Under the pieces are notes generated by a model. It worked only from the letters and a program-made list of their open reading frames with translations. It did not search any database and was not told where the DNA came from. From assembly GCF_902833055.1 (NCBI RefSeq), contig NZ_CADFEJ010000002.1:62001-126000 (forward strand): a stretch of 64,000 nt of DNA, read 5' to 3'. This DNA comes from Burkholderia territorii. Lineage in GTDB: Bacteria; Pseudomonadota; Gammaproteobacteria; Burkholderiales; Burkholderiaceae. How positions within the stretch are numbered: position 1 is the first letter of the stretch; every line of letters starts with the position of its first letter. The translations under genes and the position numbers were made by a program. This document shows positions 36,811-45,823 of the stretch, in pieces.

Positions 36811-37611
36811 TCAGTCGCCGTACGGGTTGAAATCGAAGTACTGCTTTGCGATCCGTTCGTACGTGCCGTCCTTCAGCATCGATGCGATCGCGCCGTCGAT
36901 CGCCGCCTTGAGCGCCGTGTCCGACTGGCGCATCCCGATGCCGACGCCGCGATCGCCGAGATCGAGCGGTGCGCCGACGAACGCGAAACCCTTGCCCTTC
37001 GGCTGGCGCAGGAATCCGTAGTCGGCTTCGACCGTGCCGAGCAGCGCGGCGTCGAGCCGGCCGTTGACGAGATCGGCGAACACGTCGTCCTGGCTCTTGT
37101 ACGGCACCACGCCGACGCCGGCCGGCGCCCAGTGCGCGAGCGCCCACGATTCGAACTGCGTGCCCGACTGCACGCCGACGCGCTTGCCGGCCAGCGACGC
37201 GGGCGTGCTGCCGAGCCCGCGCTCGGGCCGCGCGACGAGCCGCGACTTGAAGCGGAACAGTTTCGACGAGAACAGGATCTGCTTCTCACGCTTCTCGGTG
37301 ATCGCCATCGACGACAGGATCGCGTCGATCTTGCGCGCCTGCAGCGCGGGGATCATCCCGGAGAATTCGAGCTCGACCCACTGGCAGCGCAGCTGCGCGC
37401 GCCGGCAGATCTCGTTGCCGAGATCGACGTCGAAGCCCTTCAGGCTGCCGTCGGGCGCCTTCGCGTCCATCGGCGGATAGGTCGGATCGATGCCGAGGCG
37501 CACCACGTGCGCATCGAGCGCGTGCGCGCAGGGCGCCGCGAAACCGATGCACGCGACAGCGAGCGGAACGAGGAAGCGGCAAAAGCGTTGGAGGCGTGGC
37601 ACGCGTTTCAT
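36811..37611 (-). CDS. Amino-acid ABC transporter substrate-binding protein (module 1)
   Basis: A 266-residue periplasmic binding protein of the polar amino-acid (HisJ/LAO) type, with a signal peptide ending near residue 29 (CIGFAAPCAHA). Family motifs include LGIDPTYPPMDAKAPDGSLK, GFDVDLGNEICRRAQLRC, VELEFSGMIPALQARKIDAI and a C-terminal YERIAKQYFDFNPYGD. The genes for the membrane and ATPase components are not adjacent, so it may share a transporter encoded elsewhere. It precedes the deacylase and is divergent from a LysR gene. Confidence 0.9.
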   Translation of the reverse strand: MKRVPRLQRFCRFLVPLAVACIGFAAPCAHALDAHVVRLGIDPTYPPMDAKAPDGSLKGFDVDLGNEICRRAQLRCQWVELEFSGMIPALQARKIDAILSSMAITEKREKQILFSSKLFRFKSRLVARPERGLGSTPASLAGKRVGVQSGTQFESWALAHWAPAGVGVVPYKSQDDVFADLVNGRLDAALLGTVEADYGFLRQPKGKGFAFVGAPLDLGDRGVGIGMRQSDTALKAAIDGAIASMLKDGTYERIAKQYFDFNPYGD

Positions 37612-37710
37612 GGTCGACGGATAGCAGGAAGTGGAACGACCGGCATGGGCCGGACTGCCTGCGATCGTAGTGCGCGCGCATCGCCGCCGGAATGCGCGGC
37701 TGTCTTATCA

Positions 37711-37729
37711 TGATCGGTATTTCCGATCA
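37711..37729. promoter_or_regulatory. LysR-type operator between binding-protein and LysR genes
   Basis: TGATCGG (37711-37717) and CCGATCA (37723-37729) form a perfect 7-bp inverted repeat around TATTT, located 19 bp before the LysR start and 100 bp before the divergent binding-protein gene. The geometry fits a LysR T-N11-A box. Confidence 0.6.
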
Positions 37730-37747
37730 CCGGCCTCGCGCTCGACC

Positions 37748-38668
37748 ATGGCGTTTACGCTGTCCCAGCTCCGCATCTTCCAGGCCGTCGTCGAACACGG
37801 CAGCCTGCGCGCCGCAGCCCGCGCGCTGGATCTCGCGCAGAGCGGCGTCACGCAGCAATTGCAGAGCCTCGAAGCGACGCTCGGCGCGACGCTGTTCACG
37901 CGCACCAATCGCGGGATCGTGCCGACGGCCGTCGGCCAGCGGCTGCTCGCGCGCTCGGGCGCGATCCTCGGCGAATGCGAGCAGGTCGAGCACGAGATTC
38001 GTCAGTTGAGCGGCGCCTACGAAGGCACGGTCACGCTGGGCCTCGTGACCGAACCGCTGATCGACGCGTTCGCGCCGGTGCTGACCTCATTCCGTGCGCG
38101 CTTCCCGAAGGTCGACGTGCACCTGCGCACCGGCACGTCGCGGATGATGATCGGCTGGCTGCGCGAGAACGCGGTGGATTTCGCGATCGCGCTGGTCGCG
38201 AAGCAGACCGACACGACCGATCTCGCGGTCACGCCGCTGCACGCATCGGCGCCGGTGATCGTGTGCCGCAGCAGCCATCCGCGGCAGCACGCGCAATCGC
38301 TTGCCGAGCTGGCCGACTACGCCTGGGTGTCGACGCGTTCGCCGAACCTGAGCGCCGATCCGGTCGTCAACCGGCTGCTCGCGTATTTCGACGCGCACGG
38401 TCAGCCCGCGCCGACCATCATCGCGACCGTCGAAGGGATGTTCGAAACGCTGCAGCTCGTCACGCAGACGGATTGCCTCGCGCTCGAATCCGAAGCCGTC
38501 ACGCGACACGGCCCGTTCGCGGGCGCGCTCGCGAAGGTGCGCGTGCGCGAGCAGGCGGAATCGCAGGACGTCTGCCTGCTGCAGCGCGCGGCCGTGCCGT
38601 TGACGCCTGCCGCGCAGGAGCTGGCGACGATGCTCGCGTCGTACCTGAGGACCGTGCGCGGGCGGTGA
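37748..38668 (+). CDS. LysR-family transcriptional regulator (module 1)
   Basis: A 306-residue LysR-type regulator: HTH in LSQLRIFQAVVEHGSLRAAA and LDLAQSGVTQQLQSLEATLG, then a periplasmic-binding-fold effector domain (YEGTVTLGLVTEPLIDAFAP). It is divergent from the binding protein/deacylase pair with a perfect palindrome between, so it probably controls them in response to the transported amino acid or N-acyl amino acid. ATG 37748 is chosen; the open frame upstream covers the operator. Confidence 0.88.
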   Translation: MAFTLSQLRIFQAVVEHGSLRAAARALDLAQSGVTQQLQSLEATLGATLFTRTNRGIVPTAVGQRLLARSGAILGECEQVEHEIRQLSGAYEGTVTLGLVTEPLIDAFAPVLTSFRARFPKVDVHLRTGTSRMMIGWLRENAVDFAIALVAKQTDTTDLAVTPLHASAPVIVCRSSHPRQHAQSLAELADYAWVSTRSPNLSADPVVNRLLAYFDAHGQPAPTIIATVEGMFETLQLVTQTDCLALESEAVTRHGPFAGALAKVRVREQAESQDVCLLQRAAVPLTPAAQELATMLASYLRTVRGR

Positions 38669-38702
38669 TCCGGGCGCGGATCGCCGCCCACGGCGGCGCA
38701 CG

Positions 38703-40034
38703 TCAGTCCATCGATTCGCGCGCCGTCTCGCGCAGCATCGCCACCGCGATCAGCGACAGCACCACGCACGCCGCCACATAGCCGGCCGGCGCGAGCTTGC
38801 TGCCCGTCGTCTTCACGAGCCAGGTCGCGACCAGCTGCGCGGTGCCGCCGAAGATCGTCACCGCGAGCGCATACGCGATCGAGATGCCGGTCGCCCGCAC
38901 GTGGCGCGGCAGCGATTCGCACATCAGCGCCATTTCGGATGCCGAACCGAGCGAATAGAACAGCAGCATCAGCGCGGTCAGCGGCAGGATCACCGACAGC
39001 GTCGGATGATGGTTCATCAGCCAGAACGCCGGGAACAGCAGCAGCACGAGCACGCCGCGCCCGACGAAGATCGGCATGCGCCGGCTGCCGACGCGGTCCG
39101 ACAGCCATCCGAACAGCGGACACGTCACGAGCATCACGCAACCCGACGCGACGCCGACGAACATCGACAGCTTCATCGGCAACCCGAGCGTATGGATCGC
39201 ATAGGTCGGCATGTAGAAGGTCAGGATGTAGGTCGACACCGTGCCGCCCATCACCGTCAGCATCAGCAGCAGCACGGTGCGCGCGTGCTGCGAGAACAGC
39301 TCGCGCAGCACGCCGCGCTCGATCCCGTGATGGCTGTCGCCGGGCGCATCGTCGGCGAGCCGGCGGCGCAGATACATGCCGACCGGCGCGATCAGCACGC
39401 CCACGAAAAACGGCAGGCGCCAGCCCCAGCCCTCGAGCGCGTCCTTCGTCAGCGTGTTCGACAGCAGCGCCGCGAAGCCCGAGCCCATCAGCGCCGCACC
39501 GCCCTGCGTCGCGAGCTGCCAGCTCGCGCGGAACGCGCGGTGCGACGTGCCGCCCTGCTCGATCAGCGTGGAGGTCGCCGCACCGAATTCGCCGCCCTGC
39601 GAGAAGCCCTGCATCAGCCGCGCGCAGACGACCAGCAGCGGCGCGGCCACGCCGACCTGCGCGTAGGTCGGCGCGATCGCGATCAACCCGGTGCCGAGCG
39701 CCATCAGCATGATCGTCAGGTTCAGCGCGGCCTTGCGGCCCTTGCGGTCCGCATAGACGCCGAGCACGACGCTGCCGAGCGGCCGCGTGAAGAAGCCGGC
39801 GGCGAACGTCGCGACCGACAGCAACAGCGACGTGGTCGGATCGCTCGACGGGAAGAACAGCTTGCCGATCAACACCGCGAAGAAGCCGTAGACGGTGAAA
39901 TCGAAGAACTCCAGCCAGTTGCCGATCACGGCCGCGGCGATCGCGCCGCGCTTCGTGACGGCCGGCGCGCCGCGCGTCCCGGTTTCGGCGGCTCCCGTCG
40001 ACGCGGGGTGCAGCGCGAGATGGTCTTTCTGCAT
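38703..40034 (-). CDS. MFS metabolite:H+ symporter (MHS family)
   Basis: A 443-residue transporter with twelve hydrophobic segments and the MHS-family opening VIGNWLEFFDFTVYGFFAVL plus the loop motif GVYADRKGRKAALN. Relatives take up citrate, alpha-ketoglutarate, shikimate or proline/betaine. GAGAGGAGAGACGAAG precedes ATG 40034. It lies downstream of an M20 amidohydrolase on the same strand (51-bp gap), suggesting uptake and hydrolysis of an N-acyl or conjugated compound in one operon. Convergent with the LysR gene. Confidence 0.88.
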   Translation of the reverse strand: MQKDHLALHPASTGAAETGTRGAPAVTKRGAIAAAVIGNWLEFFDFTVYGFFAVLIGKLFFPSSDPTTSLLLSVATFAAGFFTRPLGSVVLGVYADRKGRKAALNLTIMLMALGTGLIAIAPTYAQVGVAAPLLVVCARLMQGFSQGGEFGAATSTLIEQGGTSHRAFRASWQLATQGGAALMGSGFAALLSNTLTKDALEGWGWRLPFFVGVLIAPVGMYLRRRLADDAPGDSHHGIERGVLRELFSQHARTVLLLMLTVMGGTVSTYILTFYMPTYAIHTLGLPMKLSMFVGVASGCVMLVTCPLFGWLSDRVGSRRMPIFVGRGVLVLLLFPAFWLMNHHPTLSVILPLTALMLLFYSLGSASEMALMCESLPRHVRATGISIAYALAVTIFGGTAQLVATWLVKTTGSKLAPAGYVAACVVLSLIAVAMLRETARESMD

Positions 40035-40085
40035 CTTCGTCTCTCCTCTCAATGCGCCGGAAGCGCCGGCCGCGCGCCGCCAGGG

Positions 40086-41276
40086 TTACTGTCCGAGGTA
40101 ACGCTCCACGAGACGCGTCCAGAACGCCGCGCCGATCGGCAGATTGCGATCGTTGAAGTCGTACTTCGGGTTGTGCACCATGCAGCCGTCCTCGCCTTCG
40201 CCATTGCCGAGGCGCACGAACGAGCCCGGCCGCTGCTGCAGCATGAACGCGAAATCCTCGCTGCCCATCAGCAGATCGGCCTGCTCGACCACATGCGCGT
40301 CGCCGACCAGCTCGCGCGCGACCTGCGCGGCGAAATCCGTTTCGGCATCCGTATTGACGACGACCGGATAGCCTTCGATGTACTCGACGTGCGCGGTCGC
40401 GCCGTAACTCGCCGCCTGCGACTCGGCGAGCTCGACGATGCGGCGCTTGAGCAGCGCGCGCACGTCGGGGCTGAACGAACGCACGCTGAGTTCGAGGCGC
40501 GCGCCGTTCGGGATCACGTTGTTCGCGGTGCCCGCATGCATCGATCCGACCGTGACGACCGCCGGCTGCGACGGATCGACGTTGCGCGCGACGATCGTCT
40601 GCAGCGCCATCACGATGCTCGCCGCGACGACCACCGGGTCGACCGTCAGGTGCGGCCGCGCCGCATGGCCGCCGACGCCCTCGATCGAGATGATCGCCTT
40701 GTCGCCGGCCGACATGAACGGCCCGCGCCGCGTGAGGAACACGCCCGGCGCCGCGCCCGGATGGTTGTGCATGCCGAACACCGCGTCGCACGGAAAGCGC
40801 TCGAACAGGCCGTCGTCGATCATCTTCTTCGCGCCGCTGTCAACGCCGTGCTCCTCCGCCGGCTGGAAATACAGATGCACGGTGCCGGAGAAGTTGCGCG
40901 TCTTCGCGAGGTGTTGCGCGGCGCCGAGCAGCATCGTCGTGTGGCCGTCGTGGCCGCATGCGTGCATCTTGCCGGGCGTGCCGCTCGCGTACGGAAGGCC
41001 CGTCGCCTCGACGATCGGCAGCGCGTCCATGTCCGCGCGGATGCCGATGCTGCGCGTGCCGTCGCCGACCCGCAGCGTGCCGACGACGCCCGTCTTGCCG
41101 ACCCCGCGCGTCACCTGCCATCCCCATTGTTCGAGCTTGTCGGCGACGAGCGCGGCCGTGTCGTGCTCCTCGTATGCGAGCTCCGGGTGATGGTGAATGT
41201 GATGGCGAATCTCGCGCAGCCCGCCGGCGGCGGGCATCAGATCCTCGATTTCGGTGAATCGGACGTCGGTGGTCAT
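40086..41276 (-). CDS. M20-family amidohydrolase (hippurate hydrolase-like)
   Basis: A 396-residue M20D metallo-amidohydrolase. Family motifs: RHHIHHHPELAYEEHDTA, HACGHDGHTTMLLGAAQHL with metal ligands, QPAEEHGVDSGAKKM with the catalytic Glu, a dimerisation lid (VGGHAARPHLTVDPVVVAAS) and the late His near the end of the protein. Members split N-acyl amino acids, hippurate or auxin conjugates. AGGAGCC precedes ATG 41276. It heads an operon with the MHS transporter. Confidence 0.88.
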   Translation of the reverse strand: MTTDVRFTEIEDLMPAAGGLREIRHHIHHHPELAYEEHDTAALVADKLEQWGWQVTRGVGKTGVVGTLRVGDGTRSIGIRADMDALPIVEATGLPYASGTPGKMHACGHDGHTTMLLGAAQHLAKTRNFSGTVHLYFQPAEEHGVDSGAKKMIDDGLFERFPCDAVFGMHNHPGAAPGVFLTRRGPFMSAGDKAIISIEGVGGHAARPHLTVDPVVVAASIVMALQTIVARNVDPSQPAVVTVGSMHAGTANNVIPNGARLELSVRSFSPDVRALLKRRIVELAESQAASYGATAHVEYIEGYPVVVNTDAETDFAAQVARELVGDAHVVEQADLLMGSEDFAFMLQQRPGSFVRLGNGEGEDGCMVHNPKYDFNDRNLPIGAAFWTRLVERYLGQ

Positions 41277-41480
41277 CAAGCGGCTCCTGCTGATCGTCAG
41301 CGTGTCAGCCGCACGCGAACGGTTGCGTGCGGGAAAGCGAGCCACTATAGCGAGCCGATATCGGTTCAATAAGATGCGGAATTTTTCACCGCGATAAGGT
41401 TTGTTAATCAGGGTTTATACGGGCAGCGGAGGCCGGACGAGCCGCGATCGCCGCATTCAATAGATGGCTGGTTGATTTTC

Positions 41481-41495
41481 GAGACGAACGGTCTA
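41481..41495. promoter_or_regulatory. NemR/AcuR-type operator candidate
   Basis: GAGACGAACGGTCTA contains AGAC and GTCT as an inverted pair around GAACG, ten bases before the TetR start. The right half resembles CGGTCTA half-sites bound by NemR-type TetR proteins. Autoregulation is likely. Confidence 0.4.
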
Positions 41496-41505
41496 TTATT
41501 CGCGC

Positions 41506-42144
41506 ATGGACGTTCGAACCAATCCGCCTCGCCGTCGCGGCAGGCCGCCGAAGCAGCACGAAGCGCTCGTCGCGACGCGCGACATGCTGTTGCGCACCGG
41601 GCTGGAAGTGCTCACCGAAAAAGGCTTCTCCGCCACCGGGCTCGACGAGATCCTCGGGCGGGCCGGTGTGCCGAAGGGCTCGTTCTATCACTACTTCGAC
41701 AGCAAGGAGGCGTTCGGCCTCGAACTGATCGATCGCTACGCCGAGTTCTTCGCGCGCAAGCTCGACCGCCATTTCAGCCAGACGGAACGTTCTCCGCTCG
41801 CGTGCGTGCGCGCGTTCATCGACGACGCACGCGGCGCCATGGCGCGCTACGAATACGGCCGAGGCTGCCTGATCGGCAATCTCGGCCAGGAAATGGGCGC
41901 GCTGCCCGAAAGTTTTCGCGCGCGCCTGCGTGCGACGTTCGAGGACTGGCAGCGCCGTCTGGCCGACTGCCTGGCCGCGGCGCGGCAGGCAGGCGAGCTG
42001 GCGGACTCGGCCGATCCCGCGGCGCTGGCCGCGTTCTTCTGGATCGGCTGGGAAGGCGCCGTGCTGCGCGCGAAGCTCGAACGCAGCGACGCGCCGCTCG
42101 CGCTATTCGCGCAGTTTTTCTTCAATGGACTGCCCCGCCGCTGA
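41506..42144 (+). CDS. TetR-family regulator, AcuR/NemR-like
   Basis: A 212-residue TetR repressor. The HTH ([20 protein letters not shown] then [15 protein letters not shown]) is very close in form to NemR and AcuR, which respond to reactive electrophiles or acrylate. The C-terminal half contains [19 protein letters not shown], with one Cys that could be the reactive sensor. It lies 46 bp upstream of an AcuI-like reductase on the same strand, supporting a role in acrylate or quinone response. Confidence 0.85.
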   Translation: MDVRTNPPRRRGRPPKQHEALVATRDMLLRTGLEVLTEKGFSATGLDEILGRAGVPKGSFYHYFDSKEAFGLELIDRYAEFFARKLDRHFSQTERSPLACVRAFIDDARGAMARYEYGRGCLIGNLGQEMGALPESFRARLRATFEDWQRRLADCLAAARQAGELADSADPAALAAFFWIGWEGAVLRAKLERSDAPLALFAQFFFNGLPRR

Positions 42145-42190
42145 GTTTTTTTGCCATTACCCAGACGATCTGGTCTGGAAAGGAGGACGG

Positions 42191-43174
42191 ATGTTCCAGG
42201 GCATCGTGATCGACAAGGACGAAACCGGCCAGCACGCGCGGCTGCAGACGCTGGACGACGCGCAGTTGCCGGCCGGCAACGTGACGATCCGGGTCGGCTA
42301 TTCGACGTTGAACTACAAGGACGGGCTCGCGATCACCGGCAAGAGCCCAGTCGTTCGCAAGTTTCCGATGGTGCCGGGGATCGACCTCGTCGGCGAGGTC
42401 GAGCACAGCACGCATCCGGATTACCGCGCGGGCGACCGCGTCGTGCTCAACGGCTGGGGCGTCGGCGAAATGCACTGGGGCGGGCTGGCGCAGAAGGCGC
42501 GCGTCGACGGCGACTGGCTGGTGCCGCTGCCGTCCGCGTTTTCGCCGCAACAGGCGATGGCCATCGGCACGGCCGGCTACACCGCGATGCTGTGCGTGAT
42601 CGCGCTGGAGCGGCACGGCGTGCGCCCGGACGACGGCGAGATCGTCGTCACCGGCGCGGCAGGCGGCGTCGGCAGCGTCGCCACCGCAATCCTCGCGCGG
42701 CTCGGGTATCGCGTCGTCGCCGTGACCGGCCGCCCGGCCGACGCCGATTACCTGCGGCAACTCGGCGCCGCGGAGATCCTCGGCCGGTCGCAGTTCAGCG
42801 CACCGGGCAAGCCGCTCGGCAAGGAACGATGGGCGGGCGCGGTCGACGTGGCCGGCAGCCACGTGCTCGCGAACGTGTGTGCGACCACGCGCTATCGCGG
42901 TGTCGTGACGGCCTGCGGCCTGGCGGCCGGCATGGATTTCCCGGCTACCGTCGCGCCCTTCATCCTGCGCGGCGTGACGCTCGTCGGCATCGACAGCGTG
43001 ATGTGCCCGCGCGCCGAGCGCCTGGAGGCGTGGCGCAGGCTCGCATCCGATCTCGATGTCGAGAAACTGGGCGCCATCGGCCACCAGGTCGGCCTGGCCG
43101 ACGCCATTCCGCTCGCCGACGAACTGATCGGCGGCAAGGTGCGCGGCCGCATCATCGTGGACGTCAACGCATGA
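42191..43174 (+). CDS. acuI: Acrylyl-CoA reductase-like MDR oxidoreductase
   Basis: A 327-residue medium-chain dehydrogenase/reductase of the YhdH/AcuI type, which reduces acrylyl-CoA to propionyl-CoA with NADPH. It opens with the family-typical ILDFKDETG-like segment ([20 protein letters not shown]), followed by [28 protein letters not shown] and the nucleotide motif [20 protein letters not shown]. No zinc-binding cysteines are present, as expected. AGGAGG lies five bases before ATG 42191. It follows the TetR gene and precedes an AhpD-like gene. Confidence 0.87.
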   Translation: MFQGIVIDKDETGQHARLQTLDDAQLPAGNVTIRVGYSTLNYKDGLAITGKSPVVRKFPMVPGIDLVGEVEHSTHPDYRAGDRVVLNGWGVGEMHWGGLAQKARVDGDWLVPLPSAFSPQQAMAIGTAGYTAMLCVIALERHGVRPDDGEIVVTGAAGGVGSVATAILARLGYRVVAVTGRPADADYLRQLGAAEILGRSQFSAPGKPLGKERWAGAVDVAGSHVLANVCATTRYRGVVTACGLAAGMDFPATVAPFILRGVTLVGIDSVMCPRAERLEAWRRLASDLDVEKLGAIGHQVGLADAIPLADELIGGKVRGRIIVDVNA

Positions 43175-43259
43175 CGCCGGCAACGGCAATCCATCGATTC
43201 GATCCAGGCCGGTGCCTCGTGCGCCGAGACCACCCGCGCCATTTCAATCAGGAAACCTC

Positions 43260-43838
43260 ATGAACGCAGCAGACACCACGCCGGTCAGCCGCTTCCCCGT
43301 ACCGGCACTCGACGACCTGTCCGACGACATTCGCGAGAGGATCGTGGCCGTCCAGGAAAAATCGGGCTTCATCCCGAACGTATTCCTCACGCTCGCGCAT
43401 CGCCCGGACGAGTTCCGCGCGTTCATGGCATACCACGACGCGCTGATGGACAAGCCGGGCAACCTCACCAAGGCCGAACGCGAAATGATCGTCGTGGCCA
43501 CCAGCAGCGTGAACCAGTGCCAGTATTGCGTGATCGCGCACGGCGCGATCCTGCGCATTCGCGCGAAGGATCCGCTGATCGCCGACCAGGTCGCGACCAA
43601 CTATCGCAAGGCCGACATCACCGCTCGGCAGAAGGCGATGCTCGACTTCGCGATGAAGGTGTCGCAGACCGCGCATCTGGTAGGCGAAGCGGACTTCGAC
43701 ATGCTGAAATCGCACGGCTTCACCGACGAAGACGCGTGGGACATCGCGGCGATCGCGGCGTTCTTCGGGATGTCGAATCGCATCGCGAACGTGACGAACA
43801 TGCGCCCCAACGCGGAGTTCTACGCGCTGGGGCGTTGA
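43260..43838 (+). CDS. AhpD-like peroxidase-related protein (carboxymuconolactone decarboxylase family)
   Basis: A 192-residue AhpD-like protein. The redox motif is C87-Q-Y-C90 in SSVNQCQYCVIAHGAILR, with the following H94 conserved in the family. Relatives reduce peroxides or act as alkylhydroperoxidase partners. It lies about 85 bp after acuI on the same strand, so the TetR-AcuI-AhpD set may be one electrophile or oxidative stress unit. AATCAGGAAACCTC precedes ATG 43260. Confidence 0.87.
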   Translation: MNAADTTPVSRFPVPALDDLSDDIRERIVAVQEKSGFIPNVFLTLAHRPDEFRAFMAYHDALMDKPGNLTKAEREMIVVATSSVNQCQYCVIAHGAILRIRAKDPLIADQVATNYRKADITARQKAMLDFAMKVSQTAHLVGEADFDMLKSHGFTDEDAWDIAAIAAFFGMSNRIANVTNMRPNAEFYALGR

Positions 43839-43980
43839 AGGCCGCAGGCGATGGCGACCGTTGTCGGCGACCGGGCGTGCATGCGCCTGGTCTTTCCTCG
43901 ATCGCCGGACTTCGGCATCGGCGTTCGCATCGGCGGCCGTTGAGCCGCACGAGCCAACCAACGAAGCCCCGGCTCGCGGC

Positions 43981-44856
43981 TTACCCGACCTTCTTCAACG
44001 CCTGCAGCCCGTCCGGCAGCTTCGCGTCCGAGAACATCGTCGACAGCGTCGTGTCGCGCCACCGCGCCGCCTCGTCCGCACGCTGCGCTTCCGCCTGCTC
44101 GCACACGAGCAGCGCATCGCCGCCGAGCAGCAGGCGCATCGGCACGTCGTCGCGACGCGACAACTCGACGATCAGCGCCGCGATCCGCGCCGGATCGCCG
44201 ACCTCGTGGCCGCCGTACGCGCCGAGCAATTCGAGCATCTTCCCGACCGACGGCTGATAGTCGGGCAGCAGGCCGTCCACGTCGCGCTTCGCCTGCGCTG
44301 CCCATTCGGTGCGCATCCCGCCCGGCTCCAGCGTGCAGACGCGTACGCCGAACGGCGCGACTTCCTTCGACAGCACGTCGCTGAATCCGCCGACCGCCCA
44401 CTTCGCGGCCTGATACGCGGACAGGCCGGGCGTCGCCGTGCGCCCGCCGACCGACGACACCTGGAAGATGTGGCCCGCGCGCTGCGCCCGCATCGTCGGC
44501 AGCACCGCGCGCGTCAGGTTGACCACGCCGAACAGGTTCGTTTCGATCTGGTCGCGAAAGGCATCTGCGTCCATCTGCTCGAACGGCGCCGTATGGCCGT
44601 AGCCCGCGTTGTTCACCAGCACGTCGATGCGGCCGAACGCATCGCGGGCAGCCGCCACCGCATGCGCGGCTGCCGCCGCATCGGTCACGTCGAGTTCCAC
44701 CGGCAGCAGCCGGTCGCCGTATCGTGCTTCCAGATCTGCGAGCCGCGCGGGATCGCGTGCACCGGCCACCAGACGATCGCCCGCCGCCAGCACCGCTTCC
44801 GCGATCGCGAGCCCCAGGCCGCGCGCGGCCCCTGTTACCAGCCAGACTTTCGACAT
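43981..44856 (-). CDS. Short-chain dehydrogenase/reductase
   Basis: A 291-residue classical SDR. The cofactor motif is WLVTGAARGLGLAIAEAVLA, the NNAG strand follows (VLVNNAGYGHTAPFEQMDAD), and catalytic Ser, Tyr and Lys are in VSSVGGRTATPGLSAYQAAK. The Asp-containing ELDVTD segment and the Arg after strand 2 (ARDPARL) favour NADP(H). GAGGAGTGGAAA precedes ATG 44856. A TetR gene lies upstream on the same strand; both have the same operator. Substrate unknown. Confidence 0.9.
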   Translation of the reverse strand: MSKVWLVTGAARGLGLAIAEAVLAAGDRLVAGARDPARLADLEARYGDRLLPVELDVTDAAAAAHAVAAARDAFGRIDVLVNNAGYGHTAPFEQMDADAFRDQIETNLFGVVNLTRAVLPTMRAQRAGHIFQVSSVGGRTATPGLSAYQAAKWAVGGFSDVLSKEVAPFGVRVCTLEPGGMRTEWAAQAKRDVDGLLPDYQPSVGKMLELLGAYGGHEVGDPARIAALIVELSRRDDVPMRLLLGGDALLVCEQAEAQRADEAARWRDTTLSTMFSDAKLPDGLQALKKVG

Positions 44857-44888
44857 TTTCCACTCCTCGACAAGGTTGAAACCATAAA

Positions 44889-44908
44889 ATGAATGATTAC
44901 TCACTCAT
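44889..44908. promoter_or_regulatory. TetR operator upstream of the SDR gene
   Basis: ATGAATGATTACTCACTCAT is an 8-4-8 inverted repeat with one mismatch. It closely matches the element in front of the TetR gene (45638-45657), so both promoters probably bind the same repressor. Confidence 0.65.
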
Positions 44909-45044
44909 TAATATGAGCGCTGACACGATTGATTTCGTCGTGCCTCGCCCTGCCTGAAACCGCCTGCGGCCGCGGCGGATGTGCCGGAATGGAACGTTCC
45001 GCGATCACCCACCTACCGTTCGGCCCGCCCGGCAGGCCATCAAC

Positions 45045-45623
45045 TCATACCGCGTGCAACACCGCCCACAGCGCGCGAAATCCCGCTTCCCGGTACGCAT
45101 CGGCCAGCGCGGGATCGCGCGCGATCGACTCCATCGCCGTCTCCGCGATCGACGTAAACAGCGCTGCCGAGAACGCATGCGCGTCGTCGGCCTTCAGCTC
45201 GCCCTTTGCGGCAACCTGCGCGCGCAGCAGCGAGCTGATCGCGCCGAATCCTTCGGCCCCGGCCGCGCGATGCGCGTCGTCGATGCGTCCGCTCACGCCG
45301 AGTTGCCGCAGCGCGCGGCGCCCGTCGGGATTCGCGACGCCCCACGACACGTAGCCGTTCCATGCATGCCGCATCGCCTGTTCGGCCGGCGCGTGCTCCG
45401 GAAACCCGGTCATCATCGCCTCGCGCATCCCGGCCTTCAGGCTCAGGTACAGCGCATTGAGCAGCGCATCCTTCGTCTCGAAATAGGTGAACACCGTGCC
45501 TTCCGCAACGCCGGCGAGCCGCGCGATGCGCGCGGTGGTCGCGCTCGCGCCGTCCTCCGCGAGCGCGCGGGCGGCGGCGGCGAGGATGGCATCGTGCTTG
45601 TCGGGACTGCGCGGTCGGGCCAC
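45045..45623 (-). CDS. TetR-family regulator controlling itself and the SDR gene
   Basis: A 192-residue TetR repressor. The HTH is ATTARIARLAGVAEGTVFTY then FETKDALLNALYLSLK. GTG 45623 (MARPRSPDKHDA, with AAGGAAGCG upstream) is preferred over the upstream TTG 45653, because the latter lies inside the operator palindrome. The SDR gene is downstream on the same strand and carries a matching operator. Ligand unknown. Confidence 0.86.
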   Translation of the reverse strand: MARPRSPDKHDAILAAAARALAEDGASATTARIARLAGVAEGTVFTYFETKDALLNALYLSLKAGMREAMMTGFPEHAPAEQAMRHAWNGYVSWGVANPDGRRALRQLGVSGRIDDAHRAAGAEGFGAISSLLRAQVAAKGELKADDAHAFSAALFTSIAETAMESIARDPALADAYREAGFRALWAVLHAV

Positions 45624-45637
45624 GTTCGCTTCCTTTA

Positions 45638-45657
45638 ATGAGTGAGCGCTCAATCAT
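45638..45657. promoter_or_regulatory. TetR operator upstream of the TetR gene
   Basis: ATGAGTGAGCGCTCAATCAT is an 8-4-8 inverted repeat with one mismatch (core TGAGCGCTCA perfect), 15 bp before the GTG start. It is the partner of the element at 44889-44908. Confidence 0.65.
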
Positions 45658-45823
45658 AATCTCGACATGCATGCGCTGCAAGCGCTGTTACAACGTGCGA
45701 ACCCATACACGATCGATCAAAAGCGTGCACTATTAGCGTTTTCACGTACTGGCGCGCCAATGCACCGGCGCCCGGCGCTTCGCCGTTCGTTCCACGCTCA
45801 CACCGCTAGACCGCGATCCACTC

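Noticed and set aside
38401-41372. Very long open frames (796 and 823 codons) on both strands across the MHS transporter and M20 hydrolase genes
   Set aside because: They run through several recognised genes in other frames and read as Arg-rich nonsense without any domain.
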